A DNA stretch of 64,000 nucleotides. Source: Dehalococcoidia bacterium. Lineage in GTDB: Bacteria > Chloroflexota > Dehalococcoidia > Lucifugimonadales > Lucifugimonadaceae. The translations under genes were made by a program, and so were the position numbers. The stretch spans positions 1 to 64,000 of the forward strand of contig SHXW01000012.1 of assembly GCA_009693115.1 (NCBI GenBank), in the 5' to 3' direction. The first letter of the stretch is position 1. The number at the start of each line of letters is the position of its first letter. Below are positions 53,343 to 63,506 of this stretch, in pieces. The notes beneath the pieces are model-generated. The model was not told the origin of the DNA. It searched no databases and saw only the letters and a list, made by a program, of their open reading frames with translations.

Positions 53343-54185
53343 GTGAAAACACTCTTCGAACGCATTGACGCCTCAATCATCGCCCGCAATAGCCTCGTCT
53401 GTGTCGGACTTGACCCGGATCCGGTACGTATGGCAATACCGGACGTCCTCCAGTTCAACAAGGAAATAGTAGACGCCACGAAGCACGCCGCCGCCGCCTA
53501 CAAGCTCCAGTTCGCCTTTTACGAGGCCCTTGGCCTGCTAGGTATCAAGGCCATGTCGGACACGGTCAAATACGTGCAGGACACTGCTCCCGGCACGGTC
53601 ATAATCGCGGACTGCAAGCGCGCAGACATAGGGCCCGTAGCCGCCGCGTACGCGCGCTCCATGTTCGAAGTCTGGGGCTTCGACGCTGCCACCGTCGTCG
53701 CCTACATGGGCGCAGATACCGTCGAGCCGTGGCTCCAGTACCCGGATCGCGGCATCTACGTCGTCTGCCGGAGCTCCAACGCCGGAGCGAAGGACCTGCA
53801 GGACCTGCGTGTCCGGCAGGGCGAGCATGAGCGTCGCGTATTCGAGTGGGTGGCCGATGCTTCCTCCCGCTGGGGGATGGCGGGGCAGAACGTGGGTATA
53901 GTCGTAGGCGCGACCTATCCAGACGAAATGACGACGCTACGCCGAACACACCCGAGCCTGCCTTTTCTGATTCCGGGCGTGGGCGCGCAGGGCGGCGACG
54001 CCGATGCTGCCTCTCGAGCAGCCGCCAATGCCGACAGACGCGGCTTCATCATCAACTCTTCGCGGGGCATCATCTACGCTTCGAAGAACCCGGCCCATTT
54101 CGCACGTGCCGCCAGGGAAGAGTGCGAGAAACTGCGAGAGCAAATCAACGCAGCGCTCGGCTCTATTGGCACCCGGAAAGCCTGA
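53343..54185 (+). CDS. pyrF: Orotidine 5'-phosphate decarboxylase (class 2)
   Basis: 280 residues of the longer OMP decarboxylase subfamily. The Lys-centred catalytic motif is IIADCKRADIGP, the phosphate-binding end is RGFIINSSRGIIYAS, and FLIPGVGAQGGD is another conserved segment. It converts OMP to UMP in pyrimidine synthesis. The start is GTG at 53343. It lies just upstream of the DUF951 gene (7 bp between stop and start), so these are co-transcribed. Confidence 0.93.
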   Translation: MKTLFERIDASIIARNSLVCVGLDPDPVRMAIPDVLQFNKEIVDATKHAAAAYKLQFAFYEALGLLGIKAMSDTVKYVQDTAPGTVIIADCKRADIGPVAAAYARSMFEVWGFDAATVVAYMGADTVEPWLQYPDRGIYVVCRSSNAGAKDLQDLRVRQGEHERRVFEWVADASSRWGMAGQNVGIVVGATYPDEMTTLRRTHPSLPFLIPGVGAQGGDADAASRAAANADRRGFIINSSRGIIYASKNPAHFARAAREECEKLREQINAALGSIGTRKA

Positions 54186-54192
54186 GAGCGCC

Positions 54193-54432
54193 ATGCCTCC
54201 ACGGCCACCGACACCTTTCACCCCCGGCGACCGTATTACCTTGAAGAAGCCTCACCCGTGCGGTGGAGGCGACTGGGAGGTATACCGGACAGGCGCGGAC
54301 ATAGGTCTCAAGTGCCTGACATGCGGCCATGGGGTGATGCTCCCACGCAGCGAAGTTGAACGGCGCTTGAAGGCCCGGGTGGCCGCTTCAGTTCCAACAG
54401 CAGGGCGGGGTGGGGCAGAGCAGGGGGGATAA
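54193..54432 (+). CDS. DUF951 family zinc-ribbon-like protein
   Basis: 79 residues. PGDRITLKKPHPCGGGDWEVYRTGADIGLKCLTCGHGVMLPRSE matches the DUF951 family, which has a conserved Lys-Lys-Pro-His-Pro-Cys-Gly start and a Cys pair (CLTC). The three Cys with a His could bind a metal. Function is unknown in the family. The ATG at 54193 comes 8 bp after the pyrF stop, with GAGAGCG just before. Confidence 0.8.
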   Translation: MPPRPPTPFTPGDRITLKKPHPCGGGDWEVYRTGADIGLKCLTCGHGVMLPRSEVERRLKARVAASVPTAGRGGAEQGG

Positions 54433-54554
54433 TCCATATGCAGCGATGGCGTGTCAGCTTCGTTGACCTGTATAGCAGCCGAGGTCTAAGCTAGCAGCAC
54501 GCGGATCGAGGCGAGCGTCTTTTTGATGCGGTCAGGATACGGAGGCAATCACCA

Positions 54555-55145
54555 ATGCAACAGATGGAAATAGACAGCATCAGGGTGAGTCTGCTGAATT
54601 ATCAGCGCGTCGTCATCCTCAAGCAAAAGGATGCCGACCGCTACCTGCCGATCTGGATCGGCCAGCCCGAGGCTGACGCCATCACCGTCAAGCTGCATGA
54701 AGTGGCCGTCCCCCGCCCGCTCACCCACGACCTGTTTCAAAGCATGCTCAACGAACTCGGCGCCCGCATAGAACACATCATTGTCTCAGGGCTCGACCAC
54801 GACACCTTTTACGCGAAGATCATGGTGGCGGTCAACGGCCGAAGCGTTGCCATAGACTCCCGGCCCTCTGACGCACTTGCCCTGGCCGTGCGCGCCAAGG
54901 TCCCCATATATGTGGAAGAGGCTGTGCTTGAAAAGGCCGGGGTGCAGTTGGACAAGGATACCGGCGGCGCTGTGGTCGGCCAGGAATCTTCCACCTGGGT
55001 CAGCGGTGTGAAGGGCGTCCCCCATCGCGAGGCCACAAAGCCTCCGAACTTGGAAGAACTGCAAAAACTCTCTGCCTTCTCAGAATTCATCGAGTCCCTC
55101 GACCTCGGCGACTTGGGCGACGAAAAGAAAAAAAGGGAAAAGTAG
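54555..55145 (+). CDS. Bifunctional nuclease (BFN/DUF151) domain protein
   Basis: 196 residues. The BFN domain spans residues 1-130, with YLPIWIGQPEADAI, VPRPLTHDLFQSMLNELGA, and AIDSRPSDALALAVRAKVPIYV, the conserved family blocks. Members are reported to have nuclease activity. The C-terminal 60 residues are low-complexity and end in a Lys/Glu-rich tail. It lies 250 bp upstream of the ATP synthase operon on the same strand but is probably a separate unit. Confidence 0.88.
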   Translation: MQQMEIDSIRVSLLNYQRVVILKQKDADRYLPIWIGQPEADAITVKLHEVAVPRPLTHDLFQSMLNELGARIEHIIVSGLDHDTFYAKIMVAVNGRSVAIDSRPSDALALAVRAKVPIYVEEAVLEKAGVQLDKDTGGAVVGQESSTWVSGVKGVPHREATKPPNLEELQKLSAFSEFIESLDLGDLGDEKKKREK

Positions 55146-55335
55146 AAGGCTAGAACCTGCACCGCCCTTGGCCAGGAAGTTGAAACGCCTCGCGGTGGAT
55201 GGGCGTGTTCTTTTCTTTCATTCCCTCCGCCGGACATGATGGCCCGCGCCGAATTTGATGTTTCGCCCGGCTGGTGAAGATGCCGGGTTGGCTAGCCCGC
55301 GTTCCGCTCCGTCAATCTCAGATTACGAATTCCGT

Positions 55336-55365
55336 TTGCCCACCTAAAATACTTTGTGATACATT
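55336..55365 (+). promoter_or_regulatory. Candidate sigma-70-type promoter of the ATP synthase operon
   Basis: TTGCCC (55336-55341) and an extended -10 TGATACATT (TACATT at 55360-55365) are 18 bp apart and lie 30 bp before the first operon ATG at 55395. Both boxes are imperfect. Confidence 0.35.
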
Positions 55366-55394
55366 CCACAATCGAGATTGAGAGGTGGGCCTCC

Positions 55395-55748
55395 ATGGCA
55401 CATGAGCCTGTTCCACCCAGTTCGACCAAACGGGACGACGTCCCGGGGTCGGCGGGTTTGGGAAAACAGGTAGGCGGCGAGGCTCCTCAAAGTGCTCGAC
55501 AGACTGATGGTGAAAGTCTGACCGATACGGTGTTGCTCCTGGCAAGGGTCGCAGGCATAGGTTGGACGGTTGCCATCGCGATCATCGCCGGAACGGTTGC
55601 CGGCTGGTGGCTGGACAGGCGGTTCGACACTGGGCCGTGGCTCACACTTGCGGGCATTACGCTCGGCGCGGCGGCAGGCTTCACAGCGATGATCAGGCTG
55701 CTCCGCTCCGTGGCCGGAGCGAAGCGGAAGAACAAGGAATCCATCTAG
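55395..55748 (+). CDS. atpZ: ATP synthase assembly protein AtpZ/AtpI family
   Basis: 117 residues with two hydrophobic segments (WTVAIAIIAGTVAGWWLDRRF and LTLAGITLGAAAGFTAMIRLL), the layout and GWWLDRRFDTGPWLT motif of the AtpI/AtpZ family. These assist c-ring assembly or magnesium/calcium handling. The N-terminal 45 residues are polar. GAGAGGTGGG is just upstream of the ATG at 55395. First gene of the operon. Confidence 0.85.
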   Translation: MAHEPVPPSSTKRDDVPGSAGLGKQVGGEAPQSARQTDGESLTDTVLLLARVAGIGWTVAIAIIAGTVAGWWLDRRFDTGPWLTLAGITLGAAAGFTAMIRLLRSVAGAKRKNKESI

Positions 55749-55890
55749 GCTTGATCCAGAAATCGGCTCTTACAACTGACCTAAAGATGCTGCATCACAT
55801 TCGACAAGTTGATTGCAAGCAAGTTCAGCATGACTTCTCCCTGATGATTTCCAGCCCGGTCGGCATTACGGGCGGTCTGAGTTTCTAAGC

Positions 55891-57219
55891 TTGGGCAAAC
55901 TACTTTCCAACCCTAAGGTCATCGTTGGGCTTGTCGCAGCCCTTGCTGTGTTCTTTGTCGCCCTCGCGGGCGGCGCTTTGGGCGCGTCCTTCGGGGGCGG
56001 CTTCCTCGGCAGCCCAATCCCCCACATACAACTGGCAGCCGAACCAGTCGCCAACATTGGCGGGTACACGCTGAACAACACCACCATCATGTTCTGGGCG
56101 TCCGGGATACTCCTCTTGAGTCTCGTGTGGCTCGCCACCCGGAAAATGACGGAAATCCCCGGCCGGATGCAGGGCTTGTTTGAAGCCATTGTCGAGTTCT
56201 TCGACAGCACGGCGGACAGCGTCGCAGGCGGGCCGAAAGCTGGTCGACGTTATTTACCCGTCATGCTCGGCATATTCCTCATAGTCCTCTTCTCCAACTG
56301 GCTCGGCATCCTGCCCGGCATTGGCACGATAGGCAAGGTCGAGACCGTTGCGGAGTTCGTAGAGCACCGTGTCGAACACAGAGCGCATGAACTCGACAAA
56401 GGCAAGGCCGAAACGAAGCTAATTGGCTCCGCCTGCCTCCGGCCGGCGGTGAAAGACCACCACGACAGGGCATTCATCGAGGTTCTCTGCGAGAACGCGA
56501 ATGAGCACTTCGTAGTTTTCGACGGACGTCTCATCAAACCTGGGCGTACGGAACAGACCAAAGTCGGACTTAACCAGGTCGTGGAAGTTGACGAACTACT
56601 GGCCGGCCGGATCACTGTCACCGAGGCCGAGCACCAGATCGAAGAAGGCATAGTCCTCCATCTCTCCGCCGGCCAGAAGGCCGATTGCAAGCAGTGTGGG
56701 GACCTGACAGGTAAACGGGCCGGTATCCTTGTCCCATACCTACGCGGGTCCTCCACAGACCTCAATACCACTCTGGCCGTCGCCCTCTTCGCCATGGTTG
56801 CCGTCCAGATCTGGGGCATCCGGGCGCTCGGCGGCAGGGCATACGCAGGCAAGTTCTTTGTCAATCCATTTACCAAGGGGCCGATCCTCACCGGAGTAGG
56901 GTTCCTTGAGATGTTCGGTGAGATCGCTCGGACCATCAGTTTCACCTTCCGTCTGTTCGGCAACATGTTTGCCGGGGAAATCCTCCTCATAGCGATGGGG
57001 TTCCTGCTGCCCGTGATAGGCATGCTGCCATTCCTGGGCCTGGAGCTATTCGTCGGCCTTATTCAGGCATTCGTGTTCGGTATGCTTGCTCTGGTATTCG
57101 GTGTGTCAGCCTCCGCCCATCACGGTGAGGAAGATCATGGAGGCGGATCAAGGGGCTCTCATGATGATGAGCACGCCGCGGCCGGGGTACACACTCCCCA
57201 GACTCAGGGGGCGCACTAA
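55891..57219 (+). CDS. atpB: ATP synthase subunit a with a large internal insertion
   Basis: 442 residues, compared with about 240-310 for the family. The N-terminal membrane segments end with IFLIVLFSNWLGILPG; the C-terminal half has YLRGSSTDLNTTLAVAL, the essential Arg in FTFRLFGNMFAGEI, and LFVGLIQAFVFGML. Between residues 149 and 281 lies an insertion of about 133 hydrophilic residues (56335-56733), in frame with no stop and with no motif I recognise. The start is TTG at 55891, without a strong ribosome binding site. It forms the proton half-channels with the c-ring. Confidence 0.88.
   Translation: MGKLLSNPKVIVGLVAALAVFFVALAGGALGASFGGGFLGSPIPHIQLAAEPVANIGGYTLNNTTIMFWASGILLLSLVWLATRKMTEIPGRMQGLFEAIVEFFDSTADSVAGGPKAGRRYLPVMLGIFLIVLFSNWLGILPGIGTIGKVETVAEFVEHRVEHRAHELDKGKAETKLIGSACLRPAVKDHHDRAFIEVLCENANEHFVVFDGRLIKPGRTEQTKVGLNQVVEVDELLAGRITVTEAEHQIEEGIVLHLSAGQKADCKQCGDLTGKRAGILVPYLRGSSTDLNTTLAVALFAMVAVQIWGIRALGGRAYAGKFFVNPFTKGPILTGVGFLEMFGEIARTISFTFRLFGNMFAGEILLIAMGFLLPVIGMLPFLGLELFVGLIQAFVFGMLALVFGVSASAHHGEEDHGGGSRGSHDDEHAAAGVHTPQTQGAH
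56335..56733 (+). other. In-frame insertion in atpB
   Basis: About 399 bp encode a charged, soluble segment (AEFVEHRVEHRAHELDKGKA..., later GLNQVVEVDELLAGRI and a CKQC pair) where relatives have a short loop. GC content and codon use resemble the rest of the gene. Confidence 0.75.
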
Positions 57220-57579
<360 letters not shown>

Positions 57580-57639
57580 GAGCCTTCCCCGGCGCGGCTG
57601 CGGCCATTCCGCGTCCGTCCCGGGTGACTGGAGACACAC

Positions 57640-58140
57640 ATGAGCGCTCTCGGGATCAACCTGCCTGGGCTGATAACCCAGCTGGTCAGCTTCCTCATCC
57701 TCTTCTTCCTCTTGTACAAACTTCTGTACGGGCCGGTCACGAAGATGCTCGACCAACGCGCCGAGAAGATCAAGACCAGTCTGGAGGCGGCGGAGGAAGC
57801 AAGGAAGCAGGCAGCGTCCTCAGCGGAACACGTCGAGCGTGAGCTCGCCGCAGCACGCGAAGAGGGCCAGCGCCTCATCTCTGATGCACGCGACGCGGCC
57901 AACCGCTTCCGCGAGCAGGAACAGGTCAGGACAAGGCAGGAGATCGAGCAGACGCGCCAGCGCGCCCTTGCCGACATTGCCCGTGAGCGCGATCAGGCCG
58001 TTGAAGAGGTGCGGCGTGAGTTCGCAGACCTCGCAGTCACGGCTGCAGAAAAGGTTGTTGGACGGTCGCTGGATCGTACGGCGCACGCTGAAGTTATCGA
58101 CAGGGTCCTCAAAGAGGGCCTGGTTGAGAGGAAGAACTGA
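57640..58140 (+). CDS. atpF: ATP synthase subunit b
   Basis: 166 residues with one membrane helix near the N-terminus (LITQLVSFLILFFLLYKLLY) followed by a long charged helical region (LDQRAEKIKTSLEAAEEARKQA...) that forms the peripheral stalk. The C-terminus (VTAAEKVVGRSLDRTAHAEVIDRV) contacts the delta subunit. GGAG precedes the ATG. Confidence 0.92.
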   Translation: MSALGINLPGLITQLVSFLILFFLLYKLLYGPVTKMLDQRAEKIKTSLEAAEEARKQAASSAEHVERELAAAREEGQRLISDARDAANRFREQEQVRTRQEIEQTRQRALADIARERDQAVEEVRREFADLAVTAAEKVVGRSLDRTAHAEVIDRVLKEGLVERKN

Positions 58141-58168
58141 TGCACCGCAGTCGGGGGCAGGCCTGAAT

Positions 58169-58708
58169 ATGGCACGCGGCCAGTCAATACGGAGCTACGC
58201 GCAGGCGGCCTTTGAGTCCGCCGTCGCGAATAACGCCCTGGACCGGTGGGAGAAGGACCTTGTTGACGTCCAGTCTCTGCTCTCCAACCCGGACTTCGCG
58301 GCGCTGGTGGACGCCCCGCAGGTTCCGTTCAAGGTCAAACTGGACGGAGTGCAGACACTACTGCGTGACGTGTGCCCGCAGGTGCGGAATTTCGTGGCCG
58401 TCCTGATACAGAGCAGGCAGATAGACCGGTTCGACTTGATACGCCGGGAGTTCCGCCGCCTCGCAGATGAACGATTAGGAATCGCCAGAGCCGAGGTCGT
58501 GACCGCTGTCCCGCTCGATGACGAGAGGCGCGGGCGCATAGCCGCCAACCTGGGTCAGATCGTCGGCAGGAAAATCGTTATGACCGAAAAAGTGGATCCG
58601 GCGGTTCTTGGCGGGATCGTCGCCAGAGTAGGAGACCGCCTGATTGATGGCAGCACGCGCACGCGACTGCATGACCTGCGGAGTGCGTTGGCATCGCGAC
58701 CGTCATAG
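58169..58708 (+). CDS. atpH: ATP synthase delta subunit
   Basis: 179 residues. The start SYAQAAFESAVANNALDRWEKDL and the later VTAVPLDDERRGRIAANLGQIVGRKI with the Gly-rich GGIVARVGDRLIDGS ending are characteristic of delta/OSCP. It joins the stalk to the F1 head. I chose the ATG at 58169; longer readings overlap atpF out of frame. Confidence 0.92.
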   Translation: MARGQSIRSYAQAAFESAVANNALDRWEKDLVDVQSLLSNPDFAALVDAPQVPFKVKLDGVQTLLRDVCPQVRNFVAVLIQSRQIDRFDLIRREFRRLADERLGIARAEVVTAVPLDDERRGRIAANLGQIVGRKIVMTEKVDPAVLGGIVARVGDRLIDGSTRTRLHDLRSALASRPS

Positions 58709-58718
58709 CTAGATGGAA

Positions 58719-58755
58719 CCCCCTTTCCCGCCGAGAGAGGGTCTTGGGTGCGGGC
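58719..58755. repeat. Palindrome between atpH and atpA
   Basis: CCCCCTTTCCCGCC...GAGAGAGGGTCTTGGGTGCGGG is a partial copy of the dispersed palindrome family. Confidence 0.5.
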
Positions 58756-58822
58756 ACCGGCTGCGTGGCTCGCCAGCGCCCGGCCCCTTCAACTATAAGG
58801 GACATGAAACGAGGGTCTGCCG

Positions 58823-60334
58823 ATGGCAGTTAGAACACAGGACATAGCCTCGGTAATCAAACGCCAGATCGAGGAGTTCGGTGGAGAACTCACGATGGTG
58901 GACGTCGGCTCCGTCGTGGAAGCAGGCGACGGCATAGCGCGTATTCACGGCCTCTCTGGAGTGAAATCGAACGAACTCCTCCAGTTTCCACACGACATTC
59001 TGGGGCTGGCGCTGAACCTTGAAGAGGACAGCGTTGGCGCGGTGATCCTGGGCGACTACACCAAGATCAAAGAAGGCGACGAAGTCAGGTCGACAGGCCG
59101 GATTATCGAGGTTCCCGCCAGCGAAGCCCTCATCGGCCGCGTAGTGGACCCCCTTGGCCGTGCTCTGGATGGCAAAGGGCCGTTCCGGGCCGTCAAATCC
59201 ATGCCGGTCGAAAAAATCGCCCCTGGCGTCGTGACCCGCAAGTCTGTGAGCATCCCGGTGCAGTTCGGCATCAAGGTTGTGGACGCCATGGTCCCGGTCG
59301 GCCGCGGCCAGCGCGAACTCATCATTGGAGACCGCAATACTGGTAAGACCGCCATTTGTCTGGACGCCATCATCAACCAGAAGGGTGGCGACCTCATTTG
59401 CGTCTACGTTGCAATTGGGCAGAAACAGTCCAAAGTCGCGACGGTCGTCAGCACCCTGCAGCAGCACGGCGCGATGGACCACACCATCGTCGTGGCGGCG
59501 AATGCATCCGACCCTGCGCCCCTACAGTACCTTGCGCCGTACGCTGGCTGCGCGATGGCCGAGTACTTCCTTGAAAAAGGCAAAGACGTCCTCATTGTTT
59601 ACGATGACCTGACAAAACATGCGTGGGCTTACCGCCAGATGTCCCTCTTGTTGCGTCGGCCTCCGGGACGTGAAGCCTACCCGGGTGACGTTTTCTACTT
59701 GCACTCCCGCCTGCTTGAGCGGGCCTGCCGACTTGACCCGCAGTACGGCGGCGGTTCGATCACGGCGCTGCCCATCATTGAGACCCAGGCGGGTGACGTC
59801 TCGGCCTACATCCCAACCAACGTCATCTCAATCACCGATGGTCAGATCTACTTTGAGACGGATCTCTTCAATGCCGGCATCCGACCGGCAGTTAACGCCG
59901 GCCTCTCGGTAACACGCGTAGGCGGTGCAGCGCAGCGCAAGGCGATGCGCCAGGTGGCGGGCCGCCTCAAGCTGGACATGGCGCAGTTCCAGTCTCTGGC
60001 TGCTTTCACCCAGTTCGGCGCGTCGGATCTTGACGCGTCTACGCGCCGTCAGCTTGAACGCGGCGAGCGCCTCACGGAACTGCTAAAGCAACGCCAGTAT
60101 GCGCCTCTGAGCATGGAGACCCAGGTCACGATCTTCTTTCTCGCCAACCAGGGGTACCTTGACGATGTGCCTGTAGCGAAAATCCGGAATGTAGAGCAGG
60201 CCTGGGTTGAATACGCTGCCGCGAACATCCCGGAAGTGCTCAAGGACATTGCCGAAAAACGCGAACTGACTGATGACTCCCGGAAGAAGTTGGATGAAGC
60301 GGCGAAAGCCTTCAAAAAGACCGTAAAGGCCTGA
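58823..60334 (+). CDS. atpA: ATP synthase alpha subunit
   Basis: 503 residues. Walker A-like [15 protein letters not shown], alpha-type [37 protein letters not shown], the Arg finger in [12 protein letters not shown] and the N-terminal beta-barrel are all present. It forms the alpha3beta3 head; its nucleotide sites are non-catalytic. Length is normal. Confidence 0.96.
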   Translation: MAVRTQDIASVIKRQIEEFGGELTMVDVGSVVEAGDGIARIHGLSGVKSNELLQFPHDILGLALNLEEDSVGAVILGDYTKIKEGDEVRSTGRIIEVPASEALIGRVVDPLGRALDGKGPFRAVKSMPVEKIAPGVVTRKSVSIPVQFGIKVVDAMVPVGRGQRELIIGDRNTGKTAICLDAIINQKGGDLICVYVAIGQKQSKVATVVSTLQQHGAMDHTIVVAANASDPAPLQYLAPYAGCAMAEYFLEKGKDVLIVYDDLTKHAWAYRQMSLLLRRPPGREAYPGDVFYLHSRLLERACRLDPQYGGGSITALPIIETQAGDVSAYIPTNVISITDGQIYFETDLFNAGIRPAVNAGLSVTRVGGAAQRKAMRQVAGRLKLDMAQFQSLAAFTQFGASDLDASTRRQLERGERLTELLKQRQYAPLSMETQVTIFFLANQGYLDDVPVAKIRNVEQAWVEYAAANIPEVLKDIAEKRELTDDSRKKLDEAAKAFKKTVKA

Positions 60335-60344
60335 ATAGCATTAA

Positions 60345-60385
60345 CCTCCTCTCCCGCTGTGGGAGAGGATTCTCGGGGCGGGGTC
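60345..60385. repeat. Palindrome between atpA and atpG
   Basis: The perfect hairpin CCTCTCCCGCTGTGGGAGAGG (60348-60368) is followed by GGGGCGGGG. Copy of the dispersed family. Confidence 0.6.
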
Positions 60386-60422
60386 AACTACTCCCGCTGA
60401 CCAGGGACAAAGTGCACACGTA

Positions 60423-61289
60423 ATGGCAAACACCCGCGATTTAAGACGGCGGATACGTTCCGTCAAGAACATTGCCAAAGTCACTGGGGCGATGCAGCTT
60501 ATCGCTGCATCCAAGATGCGACGCGCCCAGCAAGCAGCCGAAGAAGGCAAGGCTTACGCAGATAAGATCCAGGTTGTCCTGTCAGACCTTGTAGCCAGCC
60601 TGGACCAGGAAAACCTCCCGCCGGAGGCGGCCCTTCTTACGCAGCGGGAAGTCAGCAAGACCCTGATGGTCCTCGTCACGCCCGACCGCGGACTCTGCGG
60701 CGCTCTCGTGAGCAACATCCTCCGAGTCGCAGCCACGATAGTCAGAGATTCGAAAACCCCTGTCGCCACGGTCTCAGTCGGCCGAAAAGGCGAGACCTTT
60801 ATCGTTCGCACGGGCAACGAACTTCGCGCTGCCTTCAAGCTCAGTGACCGCCCTAGGTTCGAAGAGACCACCCCTATCACGCGCATCGTTGTCGAGGAGT
60901 TCAGGAACCATAAGGCAGACCGCGTGGTAATCGTTTACTCGGATTTCAAAAACCTCCTCATCCAGCGGCCCGTGGTAACGCAACTCCTGCCAGTGGAGCC
61001 ATCAAAGGCAGAGAACGCGACGCATTCCTCGTACATATATGAACCCAGCGCCGCTGCCGTCTTGGAACGGATCGTGCCCCGGTACATCGAGACTGTCGTT
61101 TATCACGCCATCCTTGAAGCAGCGGCGAGCGAGCACTCGGCCCGCATGGTGGCAATGCAGAAAGCAACGGATGCGGCCAGCGACTTTGTAGAGGACCTGA
61201 CTCTGGACCTCAACAAGGCGCGGCAGGAACAGATCACCGGAGAACTTCTGGACATCGTCGGCGGCGTCGCAGCCGTTCAGACGGGATAA
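60423..61289 (+). CDS. atpG: ATP synthase gamma subunit
   Basis: 288 residues. The N-terminal coiled helix NTRDLRRRIRSVKNIAKVTGAMQLIAASKMRRA, MVLVTPDRGLCGALVSN and the C-terminal helix ARMVAMQKATDAASDFVEDLTLDLNKARQEQITGEL are typical. It is the rotor shaft turning within alpha3beta3. ATG at 60423. Confidence 0.95.
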   Translation: MANTRDLRRRIRSVKNIAKVTGAMQLIAASKMRRAQQAAEEGKAYADKIQVVLSDLVASLDQENLPPEAALLTQREVSKTLMVLVTPDRGLCGALVSNILRVAATIVRDSKTPVATVSVGRKGETFIVRTGNELRAAFKLSDRPRFEETTPITRIVVEEFRNHKADRVVIVYSDFKNLLIQRPVVTQLLPVEPSKAENATHSSYIYEPSAAAVLERIVPRYIETVVYHAILEAAASEHSARMVAMQKATDAASDFVEDLTLDLNKARQEQITGELLDIVGGVAAVQTG

Positions 61290-61292
61290 CTT

Positions 61293-62794
<1,502 letters not shown>

Positions 62795-62929
62795 GCACCA
62801 CTTCTCGAAGGCGCCCAGGTGGGGCGAGTGAGTGCGTGGGGTATGGGTAAAAGCCGCTAGAAGACTCCTTCGCTTCACTCCAGATGGCATGCGCGTGACA
62901 CTTCGACAGGTTTTCGGGGTGTCGAACCC

Positions 62930-62956
62930 GAGAGATCCTCCCCTGGGGAGATGGCC
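62930..62956. repeat. Palindrome between atpD and atpC
   Basis: ATCCTCCCCTGGGGAGAT (62935-62952) sits in the 200-bp gap before atpC. It resembles the other palindromes at the atp gaps. Confidence 0.5.
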
Positions 62957-63005
62957 GGATTGAGCGGGGTCACGCTCGGCCCCGGCTTGGATGGGTACGA
63001 AATAC

Positions 63006-63437
63006 ATGGCAAAACTCCAACTGGACATAGTCAGCGCCACAGGGGCCGTCTATTCAGGACAGGCGGATGAAGTTATCGCGCCCGCTTCTGAAGGAGAGAT
63101 CGCCGTCCTGCCCTCCCACGCGCCACTCATCACCACTCTGCGCCCGGGCGAACTGCGCATCCTTAACGGGCAACAGGAAACCTCCCTCGCCATCTCCGGC
63201 GGGTTCTTGGAAATCGTCAACAACAAGATGACTGTCCTGGCCGATCAGGCCGAAGAGGCATCTGCGATTGACCTTGCCAAAGCGGACGAAGCGCTCCGTC
63301 TCGCACGGCAGCGCGTCGCTGAACTCCCCAAGGACCAGGATTTGGACAAGGCCCTGGCTGAACTGCGCTCCGCGCATGTGCGCGCCAGCATTGCCAGGCG
63401 CGCCAGCGACCGCCGCTCCCCGCCGCGCCAGCGCTGA
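63006..63437 (+). CDS. atpC: ATP synthase epsilon subunit
   Basis: 143 residues. The N-terminal beta-sandwich (KLQLDIVSATGAVYSGQADEVIAPASEGEIAVLPSHAPLITTL) and the C-terminal helical pair are typical. It links the rotor to the c-ring and can inhibit ATP hydrolysis. The ATG at 63006 gives the standard MAKLQL start; an ATG at 62991 adds five residues. The tail is short and Arg-rich. Last gene of the operon. Confidence 0.92.
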   Translation: MAKLQLDIVSATGAVYSGQADEVIAPASEGEIAVLPSHAPLITTLRPGELRILNGQQETSLAISGGFLEIVNNKMTVLADQAEEASAIDLAKADEALRLARQRVAELPKDQDLDKALAELRSAHVRASIARRASDRRSPPRQR

Positions 63438-63506
63438 GTGTTATCGTTCGTTTCGCTCAGTGTCGAGATGGCACGAATCTTGATGGGCGCAGACGCGACC
63501 TGATAC

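Noticed and set aside
56335-56733. Faint resemblance of the atpB insertion to the threonine/serine exporter (ThrE) cytoplasmic domain
   Set aside because: Only a short helix (VEVDELLAGRITVTEAE) looks similar; key ThrE motifs are absent. A profile search would be needed.
56250-57023. 257-residue minus-strand ORF opposite atpB
   Set aside because: Ser/Arg-rich composition typical of an antisense shadow; no ribosome binding site and it covers conserved atpB sequence.
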